From contig DATHVP010000137.1 in the NCBI GenBank assembly GCA_035461245.1, forward strand, positions 1 to 64,000: a DNA stretch of 64,000 bases, written 5' to 3'. Positions 55,657 to 64,000 of the stretch are shown one piece after another; the stretch's first letter is position 1; every line of letters begins with the position of its first letter. Below the pieces are notes generated by a model. That model was not told where the DNA came from. It did not search any database and worked only from the letters and a program-made list of their open reading frames with translations. Made by a program: the position numbers and the translations under genes. Source of the DNA: SH-MAG3 sp035461245 (GTDB taxonomy: Bacteria; Gemmatimonadota; Gemmatimonadetes; Longimicrobiales; RSA9).

Positions 55657-58653
55657 ATGTCCATGCAAAGGTCGCCGGCCGCCGGCGCCGCCTCCAGCGC
55701 GGTGCCGCTGGAACTCACCAGCTTCATTGGCCGTGAGCACGAGCTCGCGGCGCTGCGGGAGATCATTGCTGCGTCCCGGCTGATCACCCTCACTGGTGCC
55801 GGTGGCAGCGGCAAGAGCCGACTCGCCCGGGAACTCGCGCCCCACATCCCGGGGGTACGGGACAGCGGAATTGTATGGGTTGAACTTGCGCCCGTGACGG
55901 ACCCGTCACTCGTGGGGGCTGCCATCCTGCGGGCCCTCGATCCGGCCGCCGAGCAGGGCGCCAACGTGGCGGCGGTCATCAGCGGCATCCTGCAGGATCG
56001 GTCGCCGGTACTGGTGCTGGACAACTGTGAGCACGTGGTGGACGCGTGCGCCACGCTTGTGGACACGCTGTTGCGGGCGTGTCCGGGGTTGCGGATCCTG
56101 GCAACCAGCCGGGAGGCGCTGGCCGTGCCGGGCGAGCGTGCATGGCTGGTGCCGCCGCTGGGACTCCCGCCCGCCAACGCCACGCCGGTCCAGGTCGCCA
56201 CCTCGGACGCGGTCCGTCTCTTCGTCGAGCGGGCCCAGGATGTCATGCCTGCCTTCAATCTGACAGCCACGAATGCGGCCGTTGTAGCCGATATCTGTGT
56301 CCGGCTGGACGGGATCCCCCTGGCCATCGAACTCGCCGCGGCACGCGTTCGCCTGATGACACCGGAGCAGATCCGGGACCGGCTGGACGACGCCTTCACG
56401 CTGCTGACGTCCGGCGCGCGTACCGCACTGCCGCGGCATCGCACACTGAGGGCGGCTATCGACTGGAGCTACGACCTGCTACCGGCGCCAGCGCGCACTG
56501 TGCTCTGTCGGCTGGCCGTATTCCGGGGCGGCTTCACGCTGGACGCAGCGGAGGCCGTGGCCGCGGGCGACGCCGTGGATCCCGGTGACGTCCTCGACCT
56601 CGTCTCAATGCTGCTGGATCGCTCACTGCTGTCCATGCGCGAACAGGATGGCACTGCCCGATACCTGCTGCTGGAGACGATGCGGCAGTACGCCGGCGCG
56701 AACCTGGATGACGCAGACGAGCGGAACGACGCGATGCGCGCCATGACCCGCCACTACGTCGCATTCATCGGCGCCGAGGAGCCCTCCTTCACGACGACGC
56801 AGCGGCGCCGCGCCTTCGCCCGCGTCGATCCCGAACTCGACAACATCCGTGAGGTGCTGGCCTGGAGTCACGGGCATGACCATGCCACGCACGTACGGCT
56901 GGTCGGGCTGTTGTGGTGGTACTGGTTCGGGTCGCGGCACTGGGTGGAAGCGGCGCGCTGGATCCAGGGCGCACTGGCGCTACCGGCGGGCATGGAGCCG
57001 GGCCGGGACCGGGCCATGCTCCTGTTTGCCGGCGGCGCACTGGCCTGCCTCCAGGCCCAGGTCCCATCGGCCAGGGCGCAGCTCCATGAGAGCGTGGAAC
57101 TCGCCCGTCAGGCTGGCGACCAGCGGCTCGAGGCGTATGCCCTGAACTATCTCGGCATGTCCCACGCACAGGTGGGCAGCCCGGAGGCCAGGGAGTATTC
57201 GGGCCGGGCCGAGGCCTGGTTCCGGCCCAACGGCGACCTGTACGGCCTGCGCCTGGCGCTGCTGCTGCAGGGCATGGGGGCGGCAGCGGCGGGTGACACG
57301 AGTGCGGCGCGTCGCCTGATGGAGGAGGCAGTGGCGATCGCCCGCAGCTTCGGCCAGGACCGGGAACTCGGCATCGCGCTGCAGACGCTGGCGGGCGTCG
57401 TCTACGCCGAGGGCGACAGCGCCACGGCGGAGGCCCTGCTGGTGGAAGCCGTGGCTGCACTGAAGCGCGACTGGAACTACCTGTTCGTCGGCCGGGCGGT
57501 GGATTTCCTCGGCGTCCTGGCCGCCGCATACGACCCGCGCGAGGCCGCGCGGAGGCTCGGTGCCGGCGACGCCCTGCGTGAGCACGTTGGCGCCGCCCGG
57601 TTCCACCTCGACCAGCAGCGCGTGGATGCGGCGACAGCCACGCTGCGGCAGCAGCTCGGCGCCGAGTTCGATCAGTGGTACCGGACCGGCCGGCACGACT
57701 GGGGTGTTGTCGTCGACGGGATCGTCGCCCCGCCGGGGCCCGCTGCTGCCGCCCGCGCCCGGGAGCCCGGCCCCCAGGCCGCACCGGTGAGTCCCGTGGC
57801 ATCCTCGCCGCCGGCGATCGGCCAGTCCGCCGCAACGCCTGTCGGGGAGGGTGACAGAGAGCCGATCGGTCGGGTGGATGCGGCTCCCGCGGACCTGCAC
57901 GTTATCCTGTTCGGTCCCGTCCAGGTGAAGGTGAGGGGCGTCCCTGTTGACGACTGGCCCTATGCCAAGCCCAGGGAACTGCTGGCTTTCCTGCTGGCCC
58001 ACCCACGGGGCCGCACCCGCGTCGAGATCGGTGCCGCCCTGTGGCCGGACGCGGCACCGGCGCAGTTGCGCAACAGCTTCCATGTGACCCTGCACCACCT
58101 GCGCAAGACGCTGGGGCGGCCCGAGTGGATCGTCATCGAGAACGATCGATACCGCATCGCGCCCGACGTCTCCATCGCCACCGACGTCGCCGTCTTCGAG
58201 GCGCTGGTGCGCAGCGTGATGAACCACGAGGGCGCAGTCGCGCCGCACGACGCCATGCTCCGCCTGGATCAGGCCCTGCGCCTCTACACGGATCACTACC
58301 TGGCCGGTGAGTCGTCGGGCCGCTGGCGGGATGACGAACAGGACCGGCTGCGCGCAGTGTACACGGAGGCCGCCCTGCGCCTGGGCGCCATGCGGGAGGC
58401 GGCGGGCGACATGGCGGCTGCGCTGGCGACCTACGAAACGCTGCTGGCGCACGAGCCGCTGCTGGAAGAGGCGCACCGCCGCCTCATCACGTACTGGAGC
58501 CAGGCTGGCGACCGTCCCCGAGCGGTGCGGCACTACGAACGGCTGGCGGCCAGGCTGATGAATGAGCTGGGCCTGGAGCCCGACCCGGAGACCATGGCGC
58601 TGTACGAGCAGGTGCGCGGCCTGCCAGCGGACCAGCGCCCGGTTTCGGGATAA
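55657..58653 (+). CDS. Large ATPase-TPR regulator with C-terminal winged-helix/BTAD domain
   Basis: 998 residues. NB-ARC/STAND-like ATPase first: P-loop G47-AGGSGKS, Walker B 'VLVLDNCEHV' (117-126), 'ATSREAL' and 'GIPLAIELAAARVRLM'. A helical arm and TPR region spans about 280-690. After a linker rich in P and A (about 690-742), the C-terminus (about 745-998) is an OmpR-like winged helix ('LFGPVQVKVRGVPVDDWPY', 'RTRVEIGAALWPD', 'LHHLRKTLGR') plus a BTAD helical domain ('LDQALRLYTDHYLAGE', 'VRHYERLAARLMNELGLEPD'). In AfsR/SARP activators the order is the reverse. Start uncertain: ATG 55657 or GTG 55630. Confidence 0.85.
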   Translation: MSMQRSPAAGAASSAVPLELTSFIGREHELAALREIIAASRLITLTGAGGSGKSRLARELAPHIPGVRDSGIVWVELAPVTDPSLVGAAILRALDPAAEQGANVAAVISGILQDRSPVLVLDNCEHVVDACATLVDTLLRACPGLRILATSREALAVPGERAWLVPPLGLPPANATPVQVATSDAVRLFVERAQDVMPAFNLTATNAAVVADICVRLDGIPLAIELAAARVRLMTPEQIRDRLDDAFTLLTSGARTALPRHRTLRAAIDWSYDLLPAPARTVLCRLAVFRGGFTLDAAEAVAAGDAVDPGDVLDLVSMLLDRSLLSMREQDGTARYLLLETMRQYAGANLDDADERNDAMRAMTRHYVAFIGAEEPSFTTTQRRRAFARVDPELDNIREVLAWSHGHDHATHVRLVGLLWWYWFGSRHWVEAARWIQGALALPAGMEPGRDRAMLLFAGGALACLQAQVPSARAQLHESVELARQAGDQRLEAYALNYLGMSHAQVGSPEAREYSGRAEAWFRPNGDLYGLRLALLLQGMGAAAAGDTSAARRLMEEAVAIARSFGQDRELGIALQTLAGVVYAEGDSATAEALLVEAVAALKRDWNYLFVGRAVDFLGVLAAAYDPREAARRLGAGDALREHVGAARFHLDQQRVDAATATLRQQLGAEFDQWYRTGRHDWGVVVDGIVAPPGPAAAARAREPGPQAAPVSPVASSPPAIGQSAATPVGEGDREPIGRVDAAPADLHVILFGPVQVKVRGVPVDDWPYAKPRELLAFLLAHPRGRTRVEIGAALWPDAAPAQLRNSFHVTLHHLRKTLGRPEWIVIENDRYRIAPDVSIATDVAVFEALVRSVMNHEGAVAPHDAMLRLDQALRLYTDHYLAGESSGRWRDDEQDRLRAVYTEAALRLGAMREAAGDMAAALATYETLLAHEPLLEEAHRRLITYWSQAGDRPRAVRHYERLAARLMNELGLEPDPETMALYEQVRGLPADQRPVSG

Positions 58654-58832
58654 GGCCCACCAGGACATGGAAACGCCCCACTACCCTGGCTAACGTGATC
58701 GCCCGGCCCCGCGAACTGGCGTCTCGCATGCCGTCAGACCGGCACTGTGACCCATCCGCCAATCCCGTCGCGCCTGCCGCAAGCGGAACCTGTGGATAAT
58801 GCATGTTGGTCCGGGTCTTATCCGACATCCGG

Positions 58833-58880
58833 GGGCTGGTCCGCAGGGGGCAGGGGGGGCTGGTCCGCAGGGGGCAGGGC
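58833..58880. repeat. 24-bp tandem duplication
   Basis: GGGCTGGTCCGCAGGGGGCA recurs with a 24-base period (58833-58856 and 58857-58880) in the intergenic space between the BTAD regulator and the S9 peptidase. The 290-base gap holds no gene. Confidence 0.7.
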
Positions 58881-58896
58881 TGATCCGCCGTGGCAC

Positions 58897-58939
58897 CGAG
58901 CAGCCGAAGTCCCGTGCGACACGGGACTTCGGCTGCTCG
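58897..58939. terminator. Perfect 19-bp hairpin between convergent genes
   Basis: CGAGCAGCCGAAGTCCCGT (58897-58915) is exactly repeated in inverse at 58921-58939 around a 5-base loop. It sits 4 bases after the S9 peptidase stop and 244 bases after the BTAD regulator. No T-run follows on either strand. Most likely a bidirectional 3'-end hairpin. Confidence 0.7.
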
Positions 58940-58943
58940 TCAG

Positions 58944-60983
58944 CTAGTCCTGCTGGATAGCCGGGCGCGATGTGGGACGGACGTACCGGTCAAACGCCGC
59001 CAGGATGCGGTTCATGTAGTCGATCTGGTGCTGTCGTTCGAGGAGGCCGTGGGGCTCCCGGGGATACAGCACCAGCTCCGTAGGCACGCCGCGCAGGCGC
59101 AGGAACTGGTGGAGCTGGATCATCTGTTCGGGATGCACGCGCTCGTCAGCCAGGCCGTGGCCGATGACCATGGGCGTCGACGCCTCCGTGATGTGGGCGA
59201 TGGGCGAGCGTTCCCACATGAGCAGCGGGTGCTCCCAGGGCAGCAGGTCCCAGTGCACGAGCGCCATTTCCAGCGGGATGTCCGTCGTGCCCGTGAACGA
59301 CATCCAGTTGGAGATGCCTGCGAACGGCATGGCCAGGCGGAACCGTGACGGGTGTCGGGTACCTGCCCATGCGGAGAAGTAGCCGCCGTAGGACGTCCCG
59401 CTGATGCCCACGCGATCCCGGTCGGCGACGCCCTGCTCATGGAGGAAGTCGATGCCATCGAGGACGTCATCGAACTCCCTGCCGCCCAGGTCCCGATGGT
59501 CGGCCTTCGAGAACGCCACGCCGCGGCCGCCGCTGGCCCGGTAGTTGGGCCGGAACACGGCGTAGCCGGCTCCCGCCAGCACCTGCGCAGGGTAGAGCGC
59601 ATTGGTGCCCCAGCCGTCGAAGTCGATGCCCTCCGGCCCGCCGTGGGGCAGCACGGCCAGCGGTGCCCGGACGCCCGGCTGCGCGCCCACCGGGTGGATC
59701 AGGATACCGTCAATGCGCATGCCGTCACGGGCCAGGTAGGAAACGGTCTCCTGCCTGCCGAGTTGCACGCCGGCCAGGAACGCATTGTGGTTGGTGAGGC
59801 GGCGCATGGTCCGGCTGCGCACGGAACCGAGGAAAACCTCGTTGGGATGCTGGGCCGTGCTCGCCGGCGCCGAGAAGGTGGTGCCGTCCCGGGAGAAGCT
59901 CGCCGACTGGAAGATCTCCGCGCCCGGGCCGACGACGGCAGTCCGGCCGCCGCCAGTGGCGGGCACCGTCTGCAACACCGTGCGCGTGCTCTCCACGGAT
60001 ATGAACCGGATGGTACGCTGGTCCTGCCAGCCCACCCATACCACGCTGCCTTCGTAGTCCGGCGTCAGGTTCTGTGGCATGCCGCCTGGCGCGGCGACGA
60101 AGATGCTCTGGGCCAGCGGGTCATTCATGGCGACGGCGCCGAGCCAGGCCAGCCGGCTGCCATCCGGTGCCCACGCCATGGGACCGAGCTTGCCCTCCGT
60201 CGCCGCGAACGGCTGCGGCGCGCCTCCGTCAGTGGTGACTACGACGATGCGCCGGTACAGCAGGTCCGCATCGGCGTCGCCTTCGTCGGTGATCTGAACG
60301 GCGAGCCGCCTGGAATCCGGCGCCCACGTGAAGTCCCGGACGAACTGGCCATCGGGCGTGAGCACCTGCGCCTCCCCGCCGTCCACTGCCTGCACCCACA
60401 GCCGGATGGGGCGCGGCGGCTGGGTCCCCACGATCCATGGCAGGTAGGCGCCGTCGGTCACCTGAACATCGGCGCCGCGACGGCGCCGTTCCACCACCTC
60501 GGGCGCCTCTGCCACACGGGAAGTGAATGCGATGGATCGGCCGTCCGGCGACCACTGAAACGCCATGACGCCCGTGGCAATATTCGTCAGAGGAGAGGGT
60601 TCTCCGCCCGCCGCAGGCACGGTATGGACCTGGCCGCGATGCACGAACGCCAGACGGCTGCCGTCCGGTGACCACGCCGGGCCGCTGGCGGACAGCGGCC
60701 GCTGCACCACCGGCCGCGGCGCGCCGCCCTCCGCGGGGACCACCCACAGCTCGGAGAACGCCCGCAGCCCAGCCACCGTGTCCTCCTCCGGTGCCCGCGG
60801 CTGCGAGACCGTGTACGCCACCCAGCGTGCGTCGGGGCTGAGCGCCGTGGACGTTACCGTCTGTAGCTGCGTTACATGCTCGGGCGTAAGCTGCGCATCC
60901 ACCGCAGCCGGGCGAAGCGCCGCCAACACGGCCAGAACCAGGAAAATCCCGCGGGCATCGCGGGACGAACGACGCAGGGGCAT
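58944..60983 (-). CDS. Secreted S9 family peptidase (prolyl oligopeptidase / acyl-peptide hydrolase type)
   Basis: 679 residues. Signal peptide ('GIFLVLAVLAALRPAAVDAQ', cleavage about residue 31), a beta-propeller of WD/TolB-like blades (about 45-410: 'GPAWSPDGSRLAFVHRG', 'FQWSPDGRSIAFTSRV', 'MAWAPDGSRLAWLG') and a C-terminal alpha/beta hydrolase with nucleophile 'GISGTSYGGYFS', Asp in 'HGLADERVHPEQM' and His in 'PREPHGL'. It trims oligopeptides in the periplasm or outside. I start at ATG 60983, which has a strong AAGGAGG six bases upstream; longer starts would include that ribosome site. Confidence 0.93.
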   Translation of the reverse strand: MPLRRSSRDARGIFLVLAVLAALRPAAVDAQLTPEHVTQLQTVTSTALSPDARWVAYTVSQPRAPEEDTVAGLRAFSELWVVPAEGGAPRPVVQRPLSASGPAWSPDGSRLAFVHRGQVHTVPAAGGEPSPLTNIATGVMAFQWSPDGRSIAFTSRVAEAPEVVERRRRGADVQVTDGAYLPWIVGTQPPRPIRLWVQAVDGGEAQVLTPDGQFVRDFTWAPDSRRLAVQITDEGDADADLLYRRIVVVTTDGGAPQPFAATEGKLGPMAWAPDGSRLAWLGAVAMNDPLAQSIFVAAPGGMPQNLTPDYEGSVVWVGWQDQRTIRFISVESTRTVLQTVPATGGGRTAVVGPGAEIFQSASFSRDGTTFSAPASTAQHPNEVFLGSVRSRTMRRLTNHNAFLAGVQLGRQETVSYLARDGMRIDGILIHPVGAQPGVRAPLAVLPHGGPEGIDFDGWGTNALYPAQVLAGAGYAVFRPNYRASGGRGVAFSKADHRDLGGREFDDVLDGIDFLHEQGVADRDRVGISGTSYGGYFSAWAGTRHPSRFRLAMPFAGISNWMSFTGTTDIPLEMALVHWDLLPWEHPLLMWERSPIAHITEASTPMVIGHGLADERVHPEQMIQLHQFLRLRGVPTELVLYPREPHGLLERQHQIDYMNRILAAFDRYVRPTSRPAIQQD

Positions 60984-61184
60984 CACAACCTCCTTCAAGG
61001 GTCAGCGGATTGTGGCGCCAAGGATCCGGACTGGCAAGACGCGCAGCCGTCCACACGGGCGCGGGCGCTGGGGCTTCCCGGTATCGTGTACATCCGCTTT
61101 AAATAACTGCAATAACAGGCGGTTACGAAGATTGGCCCAAGGGTTGCAACTGATTGTTTGACATTACTCAGCATGGGGACGGCA

Positions 61185-62867
61185 ATGAGCTTTGCGATGA
61201 ACGGACGATGGACACCCGGCCGATGGGCACTCCCGGCTGTGGCCGCCATGCTGCTGGTCGCCTGTGGTACGGGCGGCGCCATGGAGGAGGAATCCTACAT
61301 CGCGGCATTGCAGGAGTTGACGGCGGGAGCGGGCGAGGATTCCGTGTTTACCCTGGCCAGTGGCGACACGGTGCGCCTGTCAGCACCGACGCTGGAATTC
61401 TATGCATTGCGGCAGCACCGTCCGGCGTGGTGGGGTCGGCGCGGCCTGGATGACAGGGGTGCGGCGCTGCTCGCGGCGCTGGGTGACACGGAGTCGGATG
61501 GTCTGCCATCGGCCCGGTACCGGCACGACGTCGTCACCTCGCTGCTGTCGACATTGGATCCGGAGGATCGCGGGGACCGGTTGCCCGATAGCGTCGCGGT
61601 GCGGTACCGCGCTGCGGTGGACGTGCTGCTGACGGAGGGTATGGTCCGCTATGCCGGTGACCTGGTGACGGGTACGCTGGACCCGGCGGATGCGGGCGTT
61701 GACTGGCGTATCGAGCGGGAATCGGCACGGCACGCGGCGGTGCTGGAGAACCTCGACGCAGGCCGCGACCCGCAGGACATCCTGGCACAGTTGCGGCCGT
61801 CCCTGCCGTACTACGATCGCATGCGCACGGCGCTGGCACAGTACCGCGCGGCGGCGGAGCGCGGCGGCTGGCCGCAGCTGCCGGAGAACGAGACCCTCAA
61901 GGAGGGGGACCGGAGCGATGCTGTGGCGGCCCTGCGCCAGCGGCTCCTGCTGGGCACCGACGCGCGCGAGGCCGAGCTCGCCCGGGCCGGCGAGGCGGAT
62001 CCGTCGCTGTTCGACGCGCAGTTGAAGGAGGCGGTGCAGCACTTCCAGCATCGTCATTCCATCGAGGCGGACGGAGCGGTGGGCGGCGGTACGCTGAAGG
62101 AGCTGAACCATCCGGTCGAGGACCGCATCGCCGAGATGAAGCTGAACCTGGACCGGTGGCGCTGGCTCCCCAACGAGCTGGGGGAGCGTTTCGTCATGGT
62201 CAACATCGCCGGGTTCGAGCTGGAGGTGGTGGAAGATGGTCGCGCCATTGAGTCCATGAACGTCGTCGTCGGACGACTCGACCGGCAGACGCCGGTATTC
62301 GCCGACTCCATCCAGTTCGTCGTCGTGAACCCGTACTGGAATGTGCCCAACGGCATCTTCGAGAAGGATGTGCAGCCGAAGATGCAGGCGGACCCGATGT
62401 ACCTGGTGCGCAACAACATGGAGATGGTGGACGGGCGCGTGCGCCAGAAGCCGGGCCCCACCAACTCTCTCGGCCGCTTCAAGTTCCTGTTCCCGAACGA
62501 GTTCGACGTCTACCTCCACGACTCGCCGGAGCGCCACCTGTTCTCGCGCACCAGCCGCGACTTCAGCAGCGGCTGCATCCGCATCGAGCGACCGGAGGAT
62601 TTCGCGCGACTGCTGCTGGACATGCAGACGGATGCCGGAAGTGGACAGCTGGATAGCCACCTTACCCACTGGAACGAGCAGTGGATGCGGTTGGACCGGC
62701 CGCTGCCGGTTTACCTGCTGTACTTCACGGCGTGGGTGGAGGAGGATGGCACCGTCCGCTTCCATCACGACGTCTACAATCGCGACGAGATGCTGGCGCC
62801 GCAGGTGGAGGACCGCCTGGAGCCGGCTCCGGCACAGCGAGTCGCCGGCACAGCGACCGGAGTGTAG
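61185..62867 (+). CDS. YcbB-type L,D-transpeptidase lipoprotein
   Basis: 560 residues. Lipoprotein signal ('AVAAMLLVACG', Cys about residue 27), an N-terminal scaffold domain ('LEFYALRQHRPAWW', 'LTEGMVRYAGDLVTGTLDP'), a peptidoglycan-binding-like segment ('QLKEAVQHFQHRHSIEADG') and the YkuD catalytic domain with 'VGRLDRQTPVFADSIQFVV', 'VNPYWNVPNGIFEKDVQPK' and 'RDFSSGCIRIERPEDFA', nucleophile Cys464. It cross-links peptidoglycan 3-3 stems or attaches proteins. The ATG at 61185 has GGGGAC upstream; ATG 61173 is possible. Length matches YcbB/LdtD (about 600). Confidence 0.9.
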   Translation: MSFAMNGRWTPGRWALPAVAAMLLVACGTGGAMEEESYIAALQELTAGAGEDSVFTLASGDTVRLSAPTLEFYALRQHRPAWWGRRGLDDRGAALLAALGDTESDGLPSARYRHDVVTSLLSTLDPEDRGDRLPDSVAVRYRAAVDVLLTEGMVRYAGDLVTGTLDPADAGVDWRIERESARHAAVLENLDAGRDPQDILAQLRPSLPYYDRMRTALAQYRAAAERGGWPQLPENETLKEGDRSDAVAALRQRLLLGTDAREAELARAGEADPSLFDAQLKEAVQHFQHRHSIEADGAVGGGTLKELNHPVEDRIAEMKLNLDRWRWLPNELGERFVMVNIAGFELEVVEDGRAIESMNVVVGRLDRQTPVFADSIQFVVVNPYWNVPNGIFEKDVQPKMQADPMYLVRNNMEMVDGRVRQKPGPTNSLGRFKFLFPNEFDVYLHDSPERHLFSRTSRDFSSGCIRIERPEDFARLLLDMQTDAGSGQLDSHLTHWNEQWMRLDRPLPVYLLYFTAWVEEDGTVRFHHDVYNRDEMLAPQVEDRLEPAPAQRVAGTATGV

Positions 62868-62896
62868 GGACCGGCTTCCGGTTCTGCACAAGCATG

Positions 62897-62933
62897 AGCC
62901 GGCACCGGCCACACGGCGGGGCCGGTGCCGGCT
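62897..62933. terminator. Perfect 14-bp hairpin between convergent genes
   Basis: AGCCGGCACCGGCC (62897-62910) pairs with GGCCGGTGCCGGCT (62920-62933) around 9 bases, between the convergent stops of the L,D-transpeptidase and alpha/beta hydrolase genes. No strong T-run is present. Confidence 0.65.
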
Positions 62934-62937
62934 GTGG

Positions 62938-64000
62938 TTACCGGTCGATGAAGCGGGCCTGAAGCCAGCGGATGAGTTCGGCCGGCAGCTCAGGCGCCAC
63001 ATGCATGATCCCGAACCGGTGCTGGCCGGCCGGCAGTTCGTCCGACCGCAGGAAGAAGTGATCCTGTTCCGGCACGATGCGCAGCGTCACATCGGAGTTG
63101 CTGGTCACGGCGCCTGCCAGGACCGGCAGGTTCAGCGCGGGCGAGGTCAGGCGGTCCAGGGAGCCGTAGATCGCGAGTACCGGAGCCTCGATCCGCTGGT
63201 AATCTGCAGCCGGGTCGTGTGCGAGGAAGTGCCGGAACCAGGGCGAACTGAGCCTCGCCACGAAATTGGCCAGCGTTCCGTCCTCCCGGGCCGTGTCCAG
63301 ATCGAGGCCGATGGCGGCGAAGAACGGCACGGTGTGAGACTCGACATCGGCCGGTGCGGCGCCGCCCACCGACAGGTCGATGATGCGCTGCAGCAATCCC
63401 CGGATATCGTCCAGTTCTGCAACGTCGCGCTGGAGGTGCTCGGCGATCCCGGCCATCTGCTGGTCCATCCAGACGACGGAACCGGCCAGCGCCGGCGCCC
63501 CGAGAAGCACGACGCCTTCCACGCGGTCGTCGGAGCCAGCGACGGCTGCGGCAACGGACGCGCCCTCGCTGTGGCCGAACAGGATGATGCTGCCTGCATC
63601 GCCCGAGCCGGCCATCCAGGCGACCGCGGCGGTCATGTCGGTTACCCGGTCCGCGGTAGTCGATGCAGTCGTGGCTGGACCGGTGGACTCGCCGGTGCCA
63701 CGGTCGTCCAGTCGCAACGTTGCAAAGCCGGCACCCAGCAGGTGCTCGGCCAGGACCTGGAACATGGGTGTGCCGGAGATCACCTGGTCCCGTGAATGAT
63801 CGCCGGATCCCGTCAGGAAGATCACCACCGGAGCGCCTGTCCGACCACCGGGCAGCGACAACGTGCCCGCCAGCGTCACTGACGGATCAGGGGTCGCAAT
63901 CCTCACGTCGCGGTGTGTGTGGGTCTTGGCGGACTCGGTGGCGGCGCCACGGGTCTGCGCGCTGAGTAATGCAGGCACAGCGAGGGCTACCGGCACAGCC
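62938..64000 (-). CDS. Secreted alpha/beta hydrolase (5' end outside the window)
   Basis: The frame is open to the right edge; about 353 residues are visible. The first residues are the end of a signal peptide ('LAVPALLSAQ'), so only the first part of that peptide is missing. The hydrolase core shows 'VVIFLTGSGDHSRDQ' (oxyanion region), 'LRLDDRGTGES', nucleophile 'ILFGHSEGASVAAAVA', and C-terminal Asp 'LAIYGSLDRLTSP' and His 'VPEQDHFFLRSDE'. This layout resembles prolyl-oligopeptidase-like esterases of the DUF3887/alpha-beta hydrolase group. Substrate unknown. Confidence 0.85.
   Translation of the reverse strand, partial: AVPVALAVPALLSAQTRGAATESAKTHTHRDVRIATPDPSVTLAGTLSLPGGRTGAPVVIFLTGSGDHSRDQVISGTPMFQVLAEHLLGAGFATLRLDDRGTGESTGPATTASTTADRVTDMTAAVAWMAGSGDAGSIILFGHSEGASVAAAVAGSDDRVEGVVLLGAPALAGSVVWMDQQMAGIAEHLQRDVAELDDIRGLLQRIIDLSVGGAAPADVESHTVPFFAAIGLDLDTAREDGTLANFVARLSSPWFRHFLAHDPAADYQRIEAPVLAIYGSLDRLTSPALNLPVLAGAVTSNSDVTLRIVPEQDHFFLRSDELPAGQHRFGIMHVAPELPAELIRWLQARFIDR

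Noticed and set aside
1..64000. tRNA, rRNA, transposase or prophage genes
   Set aside because: None found by eye; a tRNA scan was not possible here.

Overview
The window is 64 kb of GC-rich (by eye roughly two thirds G+C) chromosomal DNA from a diderm heterotroph. It has three TonB-dependent receptors (two with carboxypeptidase-regulatory N-domains), secreted S9 peptidase, DUF2911 and six-bladed propeller lipoproteins, several ECF sigma systems and a carotenoid cluster with CruF. That mix is what I would expect of a Gemmatimonadota-like bacterium; the placement is inference, since no rRNA or other marker gene is present. No rRNA, tRNA, CRISPR array, transposase or phage gene was seen. Gene density is high and genes run in overlapping cassettes.

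Layout. 1-16.9 kb: the end of a gas-vesicle GvpL/F gene, priA, an HNH nuclease, a Yip1 membrane protein with a stand-alone receiver, a PTPS-family enzyme, a Rieske-like protein without its histidines, trpS, a TonB receptor, a DUF2911 lipoprotein, an ECF sigma/anti-sigma pair, a second TonB receptor, a uracil-DNA-glycosylase-like gene with two small genes, and a cystathionine-gamma-synthase-family enzyme. 16.9-33.2 kb: a frameshifted four-helix-bundle remnant, an acidic unknown protein, sucA, a BtuB-like TonB receptor divergent from mutS, then mutS-TonB-like lipoprotein-CBS, ddl, rhomboid, a variant EF-G and a propeller lipoprotein. 33.2-39.5 kb: a seven-gene operon on the minus strand (ECF sigma, membrane protein, Spy-like protein, TolC, ABC ATPase, MacA-like adaptor, FtsX-like permease). 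39.6-41.8 kb: divergent imuA/imuB mutasome genes.

41.9-55.2 kb is the most notable region: two divergent operons that share one 33-bp palindromic control element. Leftward: cruF, a single gene fusing GGPP synthase, phytoene synthase and an extra C-terminal domain, an acyltransferase, idi and an aldehyde dehydrogenase. Rightward: a CarH-type MerR/B12 photoreceptor, crtI, a lycopene cyclase, a CrtO-type ketolase, DNA photolyase and a YbgA/DUF1722 protein. The photoreceptor retains the residues that bind adenosylcobalamin and sense light. Both -35 boxes form the arms of the palindrome, so one light/B12 switch could control pigment synthesis and photorepair together. The enzyme set predicts a monocyclic, ketolated and 1'-hydroxylated carotenoid of the keto-gamma-carotene type.

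55.2-64 kb: a truncated alpha/beta-hydrolase-like protein, a large regulator with ATPase and TPR first and winged-helix/BTAD last, an S9 peptidase, a YcbB-type L,D-transpeptidase lipoprotein and the C-terminal part of an alpha/beta hydrolase that runs off the end. Convergent genes here are separated by long perfect hairpins.
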